Positions 43,545 to 53,429 of a stretch of DNA of 64,000 nucleotides are shown here, one piece after another. A program made the translations under genes and the position numbers. A model generated the notes under the pieces. The model was not told the DNA's origin, ran no database searches, and was given only the letters and a program-made list of their open reading frames with translations. The DNA lies in contig NZ_JAKVTW010000008.1 of the NCBI RefSeq assembly GCF_022489065.1, positions 111,630 to 175,629 on the forward strand, in the 5' to 3' direction. The stretch comes from Vreelandella neptunia (GTDB taxonomy: Bacteria > Pseudomonadota > Gammaproteobacteria > Pseudomonadales > Halomonadaceae). The first letter of the stretch is position 1. Each line of letters begins with the position of its first letter.

Positions 43545-45101
43545 ATGCTGGACGCCAATTTAAAATCTCAGTTGAAAGCGTATCTGGAAAAAGTGACTCA
43601 GCCGTTCGAGATCGTTGCCTCCCTCGATGACGGTGCCAAGTCACAAGAACTTCTCGGCTTGCTTGAGGACATCAGCAGTCTAAGCAATAAAATTACCCTA
43701 CATAGCGACGGCCAGGACGCGCGCAAGCCCTCCTTTGCGATCAACCGTCCCGGTGAAGAGACGGGCGTGGTGTTTGCAGGCATTCCTATGGGCCACGAGT
43801 TCACCTCCTTGGTGCTCGCCCTGCTGCACGTTGGCGGCCATCCGCCTAAGACATCTGATGATTTGCTTGATCAAGTTCGCGCCTTAGATGGCGAGATGCT
43901 TTTCGAGACCTATTACTCGTTGTCGTGCCAGAACTGCCCGGACGTGGTTCAGGCGCTCAACTTGATGGCTATCTTCAACCCTAACGTGCGCCACGTCGCT
44001 ATCGACGGCGCGCTGTTCCAGGATGAAGTCGAGTCTCGCGAAATCATGTCGGTGCCGAGCGTCTATTTGAACGGTAAGCCGTTCGATCAGGGCCGCATGA
44101 CGCTCGAACAGATTCTGGCCAAGGTTGATACTGGTGCCGCCGAACGCGATGCTAAAAAACTAAGCGAAAAAGCCGCTTTCGATACGCTGGTAATTGGCGG
44201 TGGCCCGGCGGGCGCTGCGGCAGCCATTTACTCAGCGCGTAAAGGTATCAATACTGGCGTGGCCGCTGAGCGCTTCGGCGGCCAGGTGGCGGATACCATG
44301 GGCATTGAAAACTTCATTTCGGTGTCACACACCGAAGGCCCGAAAATGGTTAGCGCGCTTGAAGAGCATGTCAAAGATTACGAAGTTGACGTCATGAACC
44401 TGCAGCTTGCTACTTCCTTTAAAGCTGCCGAGACAGAAGGCGGTCTTCACGAAGTATCGTTTGAGTCCGGCGCTAAGCTGAAGAGCAAGACGCTTGTACT
44501 GGCGACAGGCGCCCGCTGGCGTGAGATGAACGTGCCCGGCGAGCAGCAGTATCGTAACAAAGGTGTTGCCTACTGCCCTCACTGTGACGGTCCGCTGTTC
44601 AAAGGCAAGCGGGTAGCGGTAATTGGGGGTGGTAACTCGGGTGTTGAAGCAGCGATTGATTTAGCGGGCATTGTCGGCCACGTCACGCTAGTTGAGTTTA
44701 TGGGTGAGATGCGCGCTGATGCGGTGCTGCAAAAGAAGCTCAAGAGCCTGCCTAACGTTGATATCATTCTCAACGCACAATCGACCGAAGTCACCGGTGA
44801 CGGCAGCCGTGTCAATGGCCTGAACTATAAAGACCGCACCACCGATGAGAGCAAATCCATCGCGTTAGAAGGTATTTTTGTTCAGATTGGCCTCGTGCCT
44901 AACACTGAGTGGCTGAAAGGCTCACCGATTGAAATGACACCCCGTGGTGAAATCATCGCCGATGCCCATGGTATGACCTCTGTACCCGGCGTATTTGCCG
45001 CGGGGGATGTGACCACCGTGCCCTACAAGCAGATCATCATTGCGATGGGCGAAGGCGCCAAGGCATCGCTCGGCGCTTTCGACTACTTAATTCGCAATTA
45101 A
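43545..45101 (+). CDS. ahpF: Alkyl hydroperoxide reductase subunit F
   Basis: Flavoprotein disulfide reductase of about 518 residues that recycles AhpC with NADH. N-terminal thioredoxin-like NTD with CQNC, then the thioredoxin-reductase-like part with FAD motif [19 protein letters not shown], redox pair CPHC, NAD-binding [17 protein letters not shown] and the C-terminal FAD motif [18 protein letters not shown] 43545 matches family starts better than the frame opening at 43506. Confidence 0.96.
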   Translation: MLDANLKSQLKAYLEKVTQPFEIVASLDDGAKSQELLGLLEDISSLSNKITLHSDGQDARKPSFAINRPGEETGVVFAGIPMGHEFTSLVLALLHVGGHPPKTSDDLLDQVRALDGEMLFETYYSLSCQNCPDVVQALNLMAIFNPNVRHVAIDGALFQDEVESREIMSVPSVYLNGKPFDQGRMTLEQILAKVDTGAAERDAKKLSEKAAFDTLVIGGGPAGAAAAIYSARKGINTGVAAERFGGQVADTMGIENFISVSHTEGPKMVSALEEHVKDYEVDVMNLQLATSFKAAETEGGLHEVSFESGAKLKSKTLVLATGARWREMNVPGEQQYRNKGVAYCPHCDGPLFKGKRVAVIGGGNSGVEAAIDLAGIVGHVTLVEFMGEMRADAVLQKKLKSLPNVDIILNAQSTEVTGDGSRVNGLNYKDRTTDESKSIALEGIFVQIGLVPNTEWLKGSPIEMTPRGEIIADAHGMTSVPGVFAAGDVTTVPYKQIIIAMGEGAKASLGAFDYLIRN

Positions 45102-45191
45102 GCCTTCGTGGTTAAAGGTTGAGTAGTTAAGGGACGGGTAGTTAAAGACTTAGCAAAATCGATCCTTTTGACGTAAAAGACCGTGACGTCT

Positions 45192-45221
45192 AGCCCGCTG
45201 ATTTTCAGCGGGCTTTTTTTT
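45192..45221 (+). terminator. Rho-independent terminator after ahpF
   Basis: Stem AGCCCGCTG / CAGCGGGCT with an ATTTT loop followed by a run of T. Confidence 0.9.
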
Positions 45222-45263
45222 GAATTTCAGTATCAACTATGCCATTAAAACCCAGTTATATAA

Positions 45264-47159
45264 CTAAGTCTTAGACGGGGTTTCCCCTAGCACTTCAGGG
45301 ATAGTCGTTTTCACATAGCGCCCTGGCGCAGGCTCAATCACTTTGAGCTCTCCCTCCCCTGGTTGGCGCACGGGCACCATTTTTTCACTATCGGAATAGC
45401 CGTTTTGGGTCATCCACGACTGCCAATGAGGCCACCAGGAGCCCTCCTGCGCCGTAGCGCTTTCCAGCCACTCTTCGTGGCTTTCCGGTAGGGCGTCGTT
45501 TGTCCAGTAGCCGTACTTGTTCTTATGGGGAGGATTGACGATACCTGCGATATGCCCAGAGCCACCTAATACAAAGGTAACCGGCCCCTTGGGTAGCAAT
45601 GCCCCATAGTAAGTGCTGTTCCACTTGGCGATGTGATCTTCTTTTGTGGACACAAAATAACTGGGCACTGACACCTTACGTAGATCAATTTTCACGCCAT
45701 CCAGCTCAATGCCACCTGGCTCAACCAAGCGGTTTTCAAGATACATATGCCGAAGATACCAAGCGTGTGTTCCAGCCGTTAAGTTAGTGCCATCGGTATT
45801 CCAGTAGAGCAGATCAAAAGCGGCGGGCGTTTCACCTTTCAAGTAATTATTGATGTAGAACGACCAAAACAGGTCATTCTCACGCAGCAAGTTAAAGGTA
45901 TAGGCCATTGAACGACCATCAAGATAGCCTTTCAAATGCAGCGTCTGCTCAATGCCATCCACCACTCGCTCATTGAGAAAGACGCCGATATCGCCAGGGT
46001 CGCGAAAATCCTGCAGTGTTGCCATGTAGGTCACTGACTTTACTTTGCGCCCACGCCGCGTGCTGGTGAGGTAGGCGACAGTAGATGCGGTTAACGTGCC
46101 GCCTACGCAGTAGCTAAGGAGGTTGACCGACTTTTCACCACAGGCCTGCTCAATGGCCTCTATGGCGCTAATCGGGCCCATCTGCATATAGTCGGCCCAA
46201 GTGATATCGCGCTGCTCTGGGCCGGGGTTACGCCATGAGATCAAGAAAACCGTATGGCCTTGATCCACCAGCCACTTAACCATTGAGTTATCTTCACGCA
46301 GATCAAGAATGTAGTACTTATTGATCCACGGCGGCACCATTAACAGTGGCGTTTTAAACGTCTTTTCTGTTGTTGGCGTGTACTGTATCAACTGAATCAA
46401 TTCGTTTTCGTACACTACCGAGCCAGGGGTCACGGCGATATTTTCACCCACGCCAAAGGCGCCGCGATCTGTCATGCGAACGTTAATACCTTCCGCGGAA
46501 TTACCTAAATCTTCGCGTAAGCGGGCTAAACCGTCTACCAAGTTCTGGCCACGGGTTTCAATGGTGCGGCGCATTACCTCAGGGTTGGTGGACATAAAAT
46601 TAGTCGGCGCCATCGCATTCACCATTTGGCGCGCGTAAAACATCAAATTTCGCTGCTGAGTGGTGTCTAAACCACTTAAACTTTCAACCAGCTCCTCCAC
46701 CATCTGCGAGAACAGTAAGTACTGCTGCATAATGGCCATGTAATGCGGATCTTGGGTCCATGCTTCGTCTTTAAAACGGCGATCACTTTTAGCCGGGGTT
46801 ACTAGCGGCGTAACTTGTTCTCCAGCCATCCCACGCAAGGCCTGCTGCCACAGCAGCCACTGATCTTGTAACAACCGGGTCTGTGTTTCCAAAAGCAGAG
46901 TAGGATTTTGCATTAGGGATTGCGCGCCTGCTTCAAAGCTTTCACGCATATCACTGTAAATCGAGTCGGCAGCTTCGCTGGGCGCTATTCGGGAAAGGAG
47001 GTCCTGCATCAACCCTTGGTACTGTTCACCAATCTCTTTTAGTTGATTATTCCAGGCCTCGACCTCATCGGAAGATAATCCATCAGGTAGCCCTTGGGGC
47101 AGCCCTCCAGAAAGCCCTTGAGATATGGCCTGAAACGGATTGTGCCATGCTGACTGCAT
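45264..47159 (-). CDS. phaC: Class I poly(3-hydroxyalkanoate) synthase
   Basis: Polymerises hydroxyacyl-CoA into PHA storage granules. About 631 residues; the lipase-like box with catalytic Cys is LLSYCVGGTLTAS, the catalytic Asp is in TKEDHIAKW and the His in GGSGHIAGIVNPP. N-terminal segment and length fit class I. I place the start at 47159 (GGGAG upstream); the frame is open to 47234. Downstream of the phasin gene on the same strand, as in other Halomonas-type PHA loci; phaA and phaB are not here. Confidence 0.95.
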   Translation of the reverse strand: MQSAWHNPFQAISQGLSGGLPQGLPDGLSSDEVEAWNNQLKEIGEQYQGLMQDLLSRIAPSEAADSIYSDMRESFEAGAQSLMQNPTLLLETQTRLLQDQWLLWQQALRGMAGEQVTPLVTPAKSDRRFKDEAWTQDPHYMAIMQQYLLFSQMVEELVESLSGLDTTQQRNLMFYARQMVNAMAPTNFMSTNPEVMRRTIETRGQNLVDGLARLREDLGNSAEGINVRMTDRGAFGVGENIAVTPGSVVYENELIQLIQYTPTTEKTFKTPLLMVPPWINKYYILDLREDNSMVKWLVDQGHTVFLISWRNPGPEQRDITWADYMQMGPISAIEAIEQACGEKSVNLLSYCVGGTLTASTVAYLTSTRRGRKVKSVTYMATLQDFRDPGDIGVFLNERVVDGIEQTLHLKGYLDGRSMAYTFNLLRENDLFWSFYINNYLKGETPAAFDLLYWNTDGTNLTAGTHAWYLRHMYLENRLVEPGGIELDGVKIDLRKVSVPSYFVSTKEDHIAKWNSTYYGALLPKGPVTFVLGGSGHIAGIVNPPHKNKYGYWTNDALPESHEEWLESATAQEGSWWPHWQSWMTQNGYSDSEKMVPVRQPGEGELKVIEPAPGRYVKTTIPEVLGETPSKT

Positions 47160-47280
47160 ATTATTCTCCCTACGCCTATCTTCGGGCGCCCCGACTATTT
47201 TGGCTGTCGCTATGGTCAAAGGTATTAATGACAAGCTTATGAATGACCCGTTTATAGGTGAAACACATCATAAATGCATC

Positions 47281-47300
47281 GCGGCGCCCTAAGGCGCCGC
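47281..47300. terminator. Hairpin between phaP and phaC
   Basis: GCGGCGCC-CTAA-GGCGCCGC, an 8-bp perfect stem just after the phaP stop on the minus strand. No T-run follows, so it may stabilise the phasin message or give partial termination rather than full stop. Confidence 0.5.
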
Positions 47301-47314
47301 GACGGTGTTACTAA

Positions 47315-47725
47315 TCAGCTTTTACGCGAGGATTGGCTAGATGCCTTGGCAGGTTGTTCACCCTTAGCAGCCGCCTTCGCTTGCTCAGACATTTGCTGCC
47401 CGGCTTCACTGAACATCTTTTCCATTTCAGACTTAAACTGCAGGCTCATTTCGCTCATTACCCGCGCGTCTTCCTGCATCTGCTGGGAAAGCTCAGTCAT
47501 CATTTCAGCTTGCTTCGTGCCGAAATCACGCAGGCTTTCTGCATCCTGAATTTCAGTAGCGCTACGAATGCGCTCGGTACCCATCTGGCTGTAGCGCTTC
47601 ATGGCTTCCAGCTGATACTGGGTCATTTTTTCCATGTTATTGAGCATCAGCGAATTAATTTTACGCATGGGCTCAAACATTTGCTTAGTTTGGGCGTTAA
47701 AGGCGTCCATCATATTGTCTTGCAT
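47315..47725 (-). CDS. phaP: Phasin family PHA granule protein
   Basis: Protein of about 136 residues, almost entirely amphipathic helix with the phasin pattern (MMDAFNAQTKQMFEPMRKINSLMLNNMEKM split over residues 5-34) and an Ala/Ser/Lys tail. Covers PHA granules and controls their size. ATG 47725 with AGGAG upstream; the longer frame from 47755 is less likely. Upstream of phaC. Confidence 0.88.
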   Translation of the reverse strand: MQDNMMDAFNAQTKQMFEPMRKINSLMLNNMEKMTQYQLEAMKRYSQMGTERIRSATEIQDAESLRDFGTKQAEMMTELSQQMQEDARVMSEMSLQFKSEMEKMFSEAGQQMSEQAKAAAKGEQPAKASSQSSRKS

Positions 47726-47952
47726 AGTGTCTGCTCCTGTTTCGTTCCTTGGCATGAGCCCTGGAGTGACTCACCGTGATGTAGCTTTGCTGCACTGCAA
47801 AAAGAGTAATCTTTGGCATGCTGCATTGCAACAGCAGCGTCGCCCTCAGCGACACTGTGCAAGCTTGAAACGCTTTACCATATTACTCTGCCCTACCCCA
47901 ACAGGTGTCGAACTGCCTGTTAAGTTAATGCGCGATAACTGCTTGCTTCACT

Positions 47953-48354
47953 CTATGTGCCGCTGCGTTTGGAACTAGCGCGGGAACGCGATGATGCCGT
48001 TGGCTTTGCTTTACTGGCAGTAGCACTTTCCGAATTATTTTTAGCGCTAGTATCCGCCGCCTTTTCATCACCACTGCTTTGAGCCGACGAGGCGCTGCCC
48101 GCTTGACGCAGCATATCGAGCATCATTTGCTGGTATGTTCCGAAATTAGCCAGCCCCTGAGAAAGCCCCTGCTGCATCATTGGTTGCTGCAGGAAAGGCC
48201 GCATTAAGCTCATAGGGTCGTAGCCTTCCACGCCAGACTCCATCTGCCGTTGGATATTCTCCAGCAGATTTTTCTGAAACGCTTCGACATCAGGCAGCCC
48301 CAGTGATTGGCGAAACTCATCCGGGGTAAGATCAAACTCAACGTTAATCTTCAT
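47953..48354 (-). CDS. DUF6489 family protein with basic Ser/Lys/Arg tail
   Basis: Protein of about 133 residues. The N-terminal part KINVEFDLTPDEFRQSLGLPD with the following QKNLLENIQRQMESG matches a small family found next to PHA genes (DUF6489). The last 40 residues are low-complexity and basic (KAKPTASSRSRASSKRSGT), reminiscent of PHA-granule/DNA-tethering tails such as in PhaF, an inference. ATG 48354 has GGAG upstream. Confidence 0.72.
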   Translation of the reverse strand: MKINVEFDLTPDEFRQSLGLPDVEAFQKNLLENIQRQMESGVEGYDPMSLMRPFLQQPMMQQGLSQGLANFGTYQQMMLDMLRQAGSASSAQSSGDEKAADTSAKNNSESATASKAKPTASSRSRASSKRSGT

Positions 48355-48444
48355 AGGCGGCTCCTGCACTGTTTTTCATGACTGATTCTCATGCATTTGT
48401 TTTGTTTGAGTGTAGCAGCGAACTGGCAATATCACCGTATCCTG

Positions 48445-49536
48445 TTAGCGCTGAGTTAAACGCGGTGTATCAACGCTAACGTCACCATTTTGACCGCGTT
48501 GACGAAGCCAATGATCCAACAGCGTAATGGCCATCATTGCTTCGGCAATGGGCGTTGCACGAATACCCACGCATGGGTCGTGCCGACCTTTAGTTATGAC
48601 ATCGACCGCTTGGCCATAAATGTCAATTGAGCGACCTGGTGTGGTAATGCTGGACGTTGGCTTAAGCGCTAAGCGAGCCACAATGGGCTGGCCACTGGAG
48701 ATACCCCCAAGCACGCCGCCAGCATGATTGGATAAAAAGCCCTCGGGCGTCATCTCGTCACGGTGCTCGCTGCCCCGTTGGGATACACAGCCAAAACCTG
48801 CGCCAATCTCAACACCTTTGACTGCATTGATGCTCATCAAACCATGCGCCAGATCAGCATCCAGACGGTCAAATACGGGCTCACCCAACCCTACCGGCAC
48901 GCCGTCAGCAATCACGGTAATCTCAGCACCTACTGAGTCCTGATCACGGCGCAGTTGATCCATATAGGCTTCTAGCTCAGCGACGCGCTCAGGATCGGGG
49001 CAGAAAAACGCATTTTCACCCACCGATTCCCACTGTTTGAACTCGATTTTGATGGGACCTAGCTGGCTCATATAGCCGCGAATCTGTACGCCTTGGGCGG
49101 CCAGATACTTCTTGGCAATCGCACCGGCGGCTACCCGCATAGCGGTTTCACGGGCGCTGGAACGACCTCCACCACGATAGTCCCGGTGACCATACTTATG
49201 ATGGTAGGTGTAATCCGCATGGGCAGGCCGAAACTGCTCTTTGATTTTTGAATAATCGTTTGAGCGCTGATCGGTATTCTCGATCAACAGCCCGATTGAG
49301 GTGCCGGTGGTTTTGCCTTCAAACACCCCGGATAGGATACGCACCTGATCAGGCTCTTTACGCTGCGTGGTATGCCGCGAACTGCCCGGCCTGCGGCGAT
49401 CCAGATCATGCTGCAAATCGGCTTCACACAACGACAGCCCGGGTGGGCAGCCATCAACGATCGCGCCAAGTGCAGGGCCGTGGCTCTCACCGAAGGTGGT
49501 GACGGTAAATAGTTTGCCAAACGTGTTGCCAGACAT
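48445..49536 (-). CDS. aroC: Chorismate synthase
   Basis: Final shikimate pathway enzyme: 5-enolpyruvylshikimate-3-phosphate to chorismate with FMNH2. 363 residues; [19 protein letters not shown] at the N terminus, [19 protein letters not shown] and the C-terminal [18 protein letters not shown] motifs. ATG 49536 with AGGAA upstream is preferred over the longer frame. Downstream of prmB by 13 bases as in E. coli. Confidence 0.97.
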   Translation of the reverse strand: MSGNTFGKLFTVTTFGESHGPALGAIVDGCPPGLSLCEADLQHDLDRRRPGSSRHTTQRKEPDQVRILSGVFEGKTTGTSIGLLIENTDQRSNDYSKIKEQFRPAHADYTYHHKYGHRDYRGGGRSSARETAMRVAAGAIAKKYLAAQGVQIRGYMSQLGPIKIEFKQWESVGENAFFCPDPERVAELEAYMDQLRRDQDSVGAEITVIADGVPVGLGEPVFDRLDADLAHGLMSINAVKGVEIGAGFGCVSQRGSEHRDEMTPEGFLSNHAGGVLGGISSGQPIVARLALKPTSSITTPGRSIDIYGQAVDVITKGRHDPCVGIRATPIAEAMMAITLLDHWLRQRGQNGDVSVDTPRLTQR

Positions 49537-49549
49537 GGCGGTTAGTTCC

Positions 49550-50509
49550 TCACACAAAAGACGCCGCATGGGCGTCGAGTTCAGCGGCGCTCAGAGCGAA
49601 TACGCCCTGGCCGCCACGCTCGAATTCAAGCCACAGGAAAGGAACGTCGGGAAACGTCGCTTCCACATGGCGATCAGAGTTACCGACTTCTACAATCAGC
49701 CAGCCCTCTTCCGTTAAGTGATCCCGCGCCTCGCGCAAAATGTGTCGCACTATATCCAACCCATCGTTGCCGGCTCCCAGGGCCAGCGAAGGCTCGTGGC
49801 GAAACTCGGCAGGCATGGTGGCAAGGTCGCGGGCATCGACATAGGGCGGGTTAGAGACGATCAAATCAAAGCGTCGACCTTCTAAACCGCTGAACACGTC
49901 TGATTCGACGGCGCGAACCCGGTCGCCCACATCATGGCGGGTAATATTTTGACGCGCGACGGCCAAGGCATCCTGACTGATATCGGCAAGCGCCACTTCA
50001 CAGGTCGGCAAATAAAGCGCCGTCGCAATGCCGATACAGCCAGAACCGGTGCATAAATCCAGCACGCTGGCCGGCGGCTCTTCCGGAAACCAGGCGGCAA
50101 ACCCATCTTCAATCAGCTCGGCAATCGGCGAACGCGGAATCAGCACGCGCTCATCGACGCTAAACGGATGGCCGGCAAAAAAGCTCTCTCCCAATAAATA
50201 GGGAAGCGGACGGCGGGTGGTAACACGCTCACGGGCTAGGGCAATAATGCGCTGTCGTTCAACAGGCAGCAGCCGTGCCTCTAGTACTCCAGGATCGATG
50301 TTCCACGGCAAGTGCAGCGCGCCTAAGCAGAGCGCTACCGCCTCATCCCAGGCAGAATCGGTCCCATGGCCATAGTGCAGGCCCGCCAGATAAAACTCGC
50401 TGGAGACCCAGCGCAGATAGTCGCGTAGGGTAAACAGCTGGCTCACCAGCGACGACTCCGACAGGGATAGAGTTGAGTGAGAATGCTCAACGTTTAGATG
50501 CGTGGTCAC
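49550..50509 (-). CDS. prmB: 50S ribosomal protein L3 glutamine methyltransferase
   Basis: Methylates a Gln of ribosomal protein L3. 319 residues with SAM motif [17 protein letters not shown] and the Gln-methyltransferase signature [13 protein letters not shown] start at 50509 with AGGAG five bases upstream. The prmB-aroC pair divergent from smrB is conserved in gammaproteobacteria and separates it from the PrmC paralogue. Confidence 0.95.
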   Translation of the reverse strand: MTTHLNVEHSHSTLSLSESSLVSQLFTLRDYLRWVSSEFYLAGLHYGHGTDSAWDEAVALCLGALHLPWNIDPGVLEARLLPVERQRIIALARERVTTRRPLPYLLGESFFAGHPFSVDERVLIPRSPIAELIEDGFAAWFPEEPPASVLDLCTGSGCIGIATALYLPTCEVALADISQDALAVARQNITRHDVGDRVRAVESDVFSGLEGRRFDLIVSNPPYVDARDLATMPAEFRHEPSLALGAGNDGLDIVRHILREARDHLTEEGWLIVEVGNSDRHVEATFPDVPFLWLEFERGGQGVFALSAAELDAHAASFV

Positions 50510-50685
50510 AGCGGCTCCTGGATAACGATAATGATGAATACAGCCGATAACGCTTTATTCATGCAACGAATAAAAAGATTGTACCTTTCACGCCGCCCGG
50601 TTCACAGCAACGCTGAGCCCGCTATACTGTGCTTCTTTAACTGCTCTACTTTTTTCTGCCATCTTTTCGACCACCAGAGCCTGAT

Positions 50686-51255
50686 ATGACGCAACGCCGC
50701 CACCTGCCCAATGATGACGATATTAGTGCCTTCCGCGATGCGTTAAAGGCTGCGGGCGTGCGCCGTATTGCTACCAATCAGGCCGATCCTGGCAAGCCCA
50801 AACTGGACGGCAAAGCCCATGAGGCTAGACGACATGCGGCTGTCGAGAGCAGTACTCCACAGTCAAGTGGGCGCACTTCAGACGGCAGAGTCGAGGCCGT
50901 TCGCCCCTCTGAGTATTTAGAGTTTTGTGTGCCAGATTTACCCTGGCGTACTTTTAGCCAACTAAAACGCGGCCAAACAGCGTGGCAAGCGGGTCTTGAT
51001 CTGCATGGACATACGTTGGAGGAGGCACGAGCAGAGCTAGAGAGCTTTCTTCGCGATTCGGCCGGGCAAGGTTTACGCTGCGTATTGGTCGTCCATGGTA
51101 AGGCATGGGGCTCTACGTCGGACTTTCCAGTGCTCAAAAGCCATACCAACACCTGGCTGCGGGAGTGGCCCGGTGTGCTGGCGTTCTGCTCGGCAATCGA
51201 TCTAGACGGCGGCACCGGGGCGGTTTACATCCTTCTGCGCAAGCGGGGTTATTAG
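50686..51255 (+). CDS. smrB: Smr-domain endonuclease SmrB
   Basis: Protein of 189 residues with a C-terminal Smr domain: LDLHGHTLEEARAELESFL and CVLVVHGKAWGS. In E. coli SmrB cleaves mRNA at collided ribosomes. The central Ser-rich linker is disordered. Divergent to prmB. Confidence 0.93.
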   Translation: MTQRRHLPNDDDISAFRDALKAAGVRRIATNQADPGKPKLDGKAHEARRHAAVESSTPQSSGRTSDGRVEAVRPSEYLEFCVPDLPWRTFSQLKRGQTAWQAGLDLHGHTLEEARAELESFLRDSAGQGLRCVLVVHGKAWGSTSDFPVLKSHTNTWLREWPGVLAFCSAIDLDGGTGAVYILLRKRGY

Positions 51256-51258
51256 GTG

Positions 51259-52284
51259 TTACTCGGTAGCATCGGAAGCGATGCTTGGCATGCGCCGCTC
51301 TAGCGCTTCGTCAGCTAAGTGCCTACCCAATCGAATCAAATCTCGACCGCGGTGGAATTCATAGGTGCTACACACCGTTTTAGGTATTTCGATCAGCACA
51401 TCGGGTGGATAGCCGGCGACTTTGTACTTGGCCAGCGCCGCCTGAGTAATATCAAACGACTCTAAAATCATATCGAGCTTACTCCACTCGCGCTTACCTC
51501 GCGCTTCGGTGGTTTCTTCTAGCTCGTCGCCCTCTTCGCTTGGCCCTTCCCCATTGGCACCAAGCCCTGACCACAGTTTGCGAGTGGCGGTTCGCACATC
51601 GCCAAACCAATTGCCCATATTCTGGTCCCGCTCGCGCTCCTTTTCACTGCGACTATCGGTCGTTTCTTCCGCCTTGGGGAGTAACTCTTCCAAGGTTACC
51701 GGTAAGGGGCTATGAGCAGTCACGTTAACCGCCACCACAAAGTCCGCCTGATGCGCTGCCACCACGGGCATGATCGGCAGTGGGTTCAAAAGCCCGCCAT
51801 CCACCAATACCTGCTCACCCAAATGCACCGGTGTGATTACCCCGGGCACAGCAATCGAGGCGCGAATTGCCTGAAGTAAGGGACCATTTTGAAACCACAC
51901 TTCCCGCTGACGCACTAGGTCAGTCGCCACCGTGGTGACGGGGATCGCAAGGTCTTCAATTAAAATATCGCCCACCAGCGCTTCTAGCTTGCTCATGACT
52001 TTACTGGCGCGCATCGCACCCATAGGGCTCCAAGTCACATCGACCAACCTGAGCACATCCAAATAGTCGAGTTGGCACACCCAATCACGATATTCCGGCA
52101 GCTTGCCTGCCGCATAAATACCCCCTATAAGCGCGCCCATCGAGCAACCTGACACGGCAATAATCTCGAACCCTCTCGCCTCAAGCGCTTCAATGACACC
52201 AATATGCGCGTAGCCGCGCGCACCACCGCTACCCAGCACCAGGGCAACTTTATTACCACTGCTCAAATGAGCCAATTCATTCAT
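51259..52284 (-). CDS. Patatin-like phospholipase (RssA/YchK-like)
   Basis: Protein of about 341 residues with GSGGARGYAHIGVIEALE, nucleophile elbow GCSMG and the Asp of the dyad in DGGLLNPLP. Likely a cytosolic or membrane-associated lysophospholipase. An unusual acidic insertion (about 215-270) carries runs of Glu/Ser. ATG 52284 with AGGAAGG upstream preferred over the frame start at 52332. Confidence 0.88.
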   Translation of the reverse strand: MNELAHLSSGNKVALVLGSGGARGYAHIGVIEALEARGFEIIAVSGCSMGALIGGIYAAGKLPEYRDWVCQLDYLDVLRLVDVTWSPMGAMRASKVMSKLEALVGDILIEDLAIPVTTVATDLVRQREVWFQNGPLLQAIRASIAVPGVITPVHLGEQVLVDGGLLNPLPIMPVVAAHQADFVVAVNVTAHSPLPVTLEELLPKAEETTDSRSEKERERDQNMGNWFGDVRTATRKLWSGLGANGEGPSEEGDELEETTEARGKREWSKLDMILESFDITQAALAKYKVAGYPPDVLIEIPKTVCSTYEFHRGRDLIRLGRHLADEALERRMPSIASDATE

Positions 52285-52297
52285 GCTACTGTCCTTC

Positions 52298-53203
52298 CTA
52301 GGCGCTAACGCTCTTACCCCAGTGTTCACCAATCACCAAGGCGACTTGTGCCACCGCACGCGGCTCCAAGTGTAAGTGATGGCCCCCATGGAGCACGTGG
52401 CGGGTTAACTCTTTGACCGCTTGGCGGGCCTGAACGGCCCAGGCGCGCTTACCCAGAATCCCCTGTTCGCCCTCTATCAATAGCACCGGGGCGTTAATTT
52501 CTGCCAGCAGTGAAATGACCTGTTCTGGGGTAAAGCGTACTAAAGAGGGCTTCAATAAACGGCTGTCGGTGCGCATCTGCACATGACCATCGGCGGTAGA
52601 CTGAGTATTGCGCTCCACCAACGGTGTTGCCGTTATGCTATCCACTGGTGTGACGCCCCCCGCCACACGGGCGGCAACGGCGCTCTCGATATCGGGGTAG
52701 CGCGGCGCCCGCGAAATTGGCCGACGATAAGCGATTAGCCCCTTACGCAGTTGGCTAGCGGCCTCTTCGACAGGGGTATTAAGCGCACCAAGACCGTCAA
52801 TCAGCGTTAACCGCTCGACACGCTCGGGCAGCGAAGCGGCGAGCAAGCAGGATACTGCCGCGCCCATTGAGTGGGCCAGCAAGCTGGTTTGCTCCAAACC
52901 CAAGGACTCCATGGCATCCAGTACATCGTGGCAATAGTCCCAAAGCGCATAGTCGGCACCTACGGGTACGTGCGCCGAATGGCCATGGCCGCGAAAATCG
53001 AGCGCCACAATACGAATATCCAATGCTTCTACCAACAGCGGGGCTAACCGGGTAAAGCTGGCGGCATTATCGAGCCAGCCGTGCAGGGCCAGCCATGTTG
53101 GGGCGTCAACACGCCCCCAACTCAGTGCCGCTAGGCGGCCATTAGCAAGAGACAGCGGCTGCGGCGCCACCGAGCGCGCCGCTGTAGGAGTAGATTGAGG
53201 CAC
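52298..53203 (-). CDS. Alpha/beta fold hydrolase
   Basis: Protein of about 301 residues with WLALHGWLDNAASF (oxyanion region), nucleophile elbow LLAHSMGAAVSCL and the C-terminal catalytic His in HGGHHLHLEP. Family includes esterases and lipases such as YbfF-like and MhpC-like enzymes. Start assigned to GTG 53203, which has AGGA about ten bases upstream; upstream in-frame ATG 53275 and TTG 53284 have no ribosome site. Substrate unknown. Confidence 0.85.
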   Translation of the reverse strand: MPQSTPTAARSVAPQPLSLANGRLAALSWGRVDAPTWLALHGWLDNAASFTRLAPLLVEALDIRIVALDFRGHGHSAHVPVGADYALWDYCHDVLDAMESLGLEQTSLLAHSMGAAVSCLLAASLPERVERLTLIDGLGALNTPVEEAASQLRKGLIAYRRPISRAPRYPDIESAVAARVAGGVTPVDSITATPLVERNTQSTADGHVQMRTDSRLLKPSLVRFTPEQVISLLAEINAPVLLIEGEQGILGKRAWAVQARQAVKELTRHVLHGGHHLHLEPRAVAQVALVIGEHWGKSVSA

Positions 53204-53333
53204 AATTAAAAATCCTGAATAACAGCTAACAAACCTACGGATTGCCGCATCAGTAGGCAGGCAAGATGACGGCATAAGCGACAAACGTTACCATGCTGGG
53301 CATATTTTACCTCAACAGAGTGTTGGTACCGTT

Positions 53334-53426
53334 ATGAAACCACGTCGCGATACCCGCGCCCGTAATCTGGTCTTTTTTGTTGCCGTCATCAGCGCCACCG
53401 TCGTCGGCTTCTGGCTAGCAAGGTAA
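53334..53426 (+). CDS. Predicted 30-residue single-span membrane peptide
   Basis: ATG 53334 to TAA 53424 codes a basic N terminus (MKPRRDTRARN) followed by a hydrophobic helix (LVFFVAVISATVVGFWLA) and a final Arg, a typical small inner-membrane protein. It sits alone on the plus strand between two minus-strand genes. No strong Shine-Dalgarno was seen, so expression is unproven. Confidence 0.45.
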   Translation: MKPRRDTRARNLVFFVAVISATVVGFWLAR

Positions 53427-53429
53427 CGA

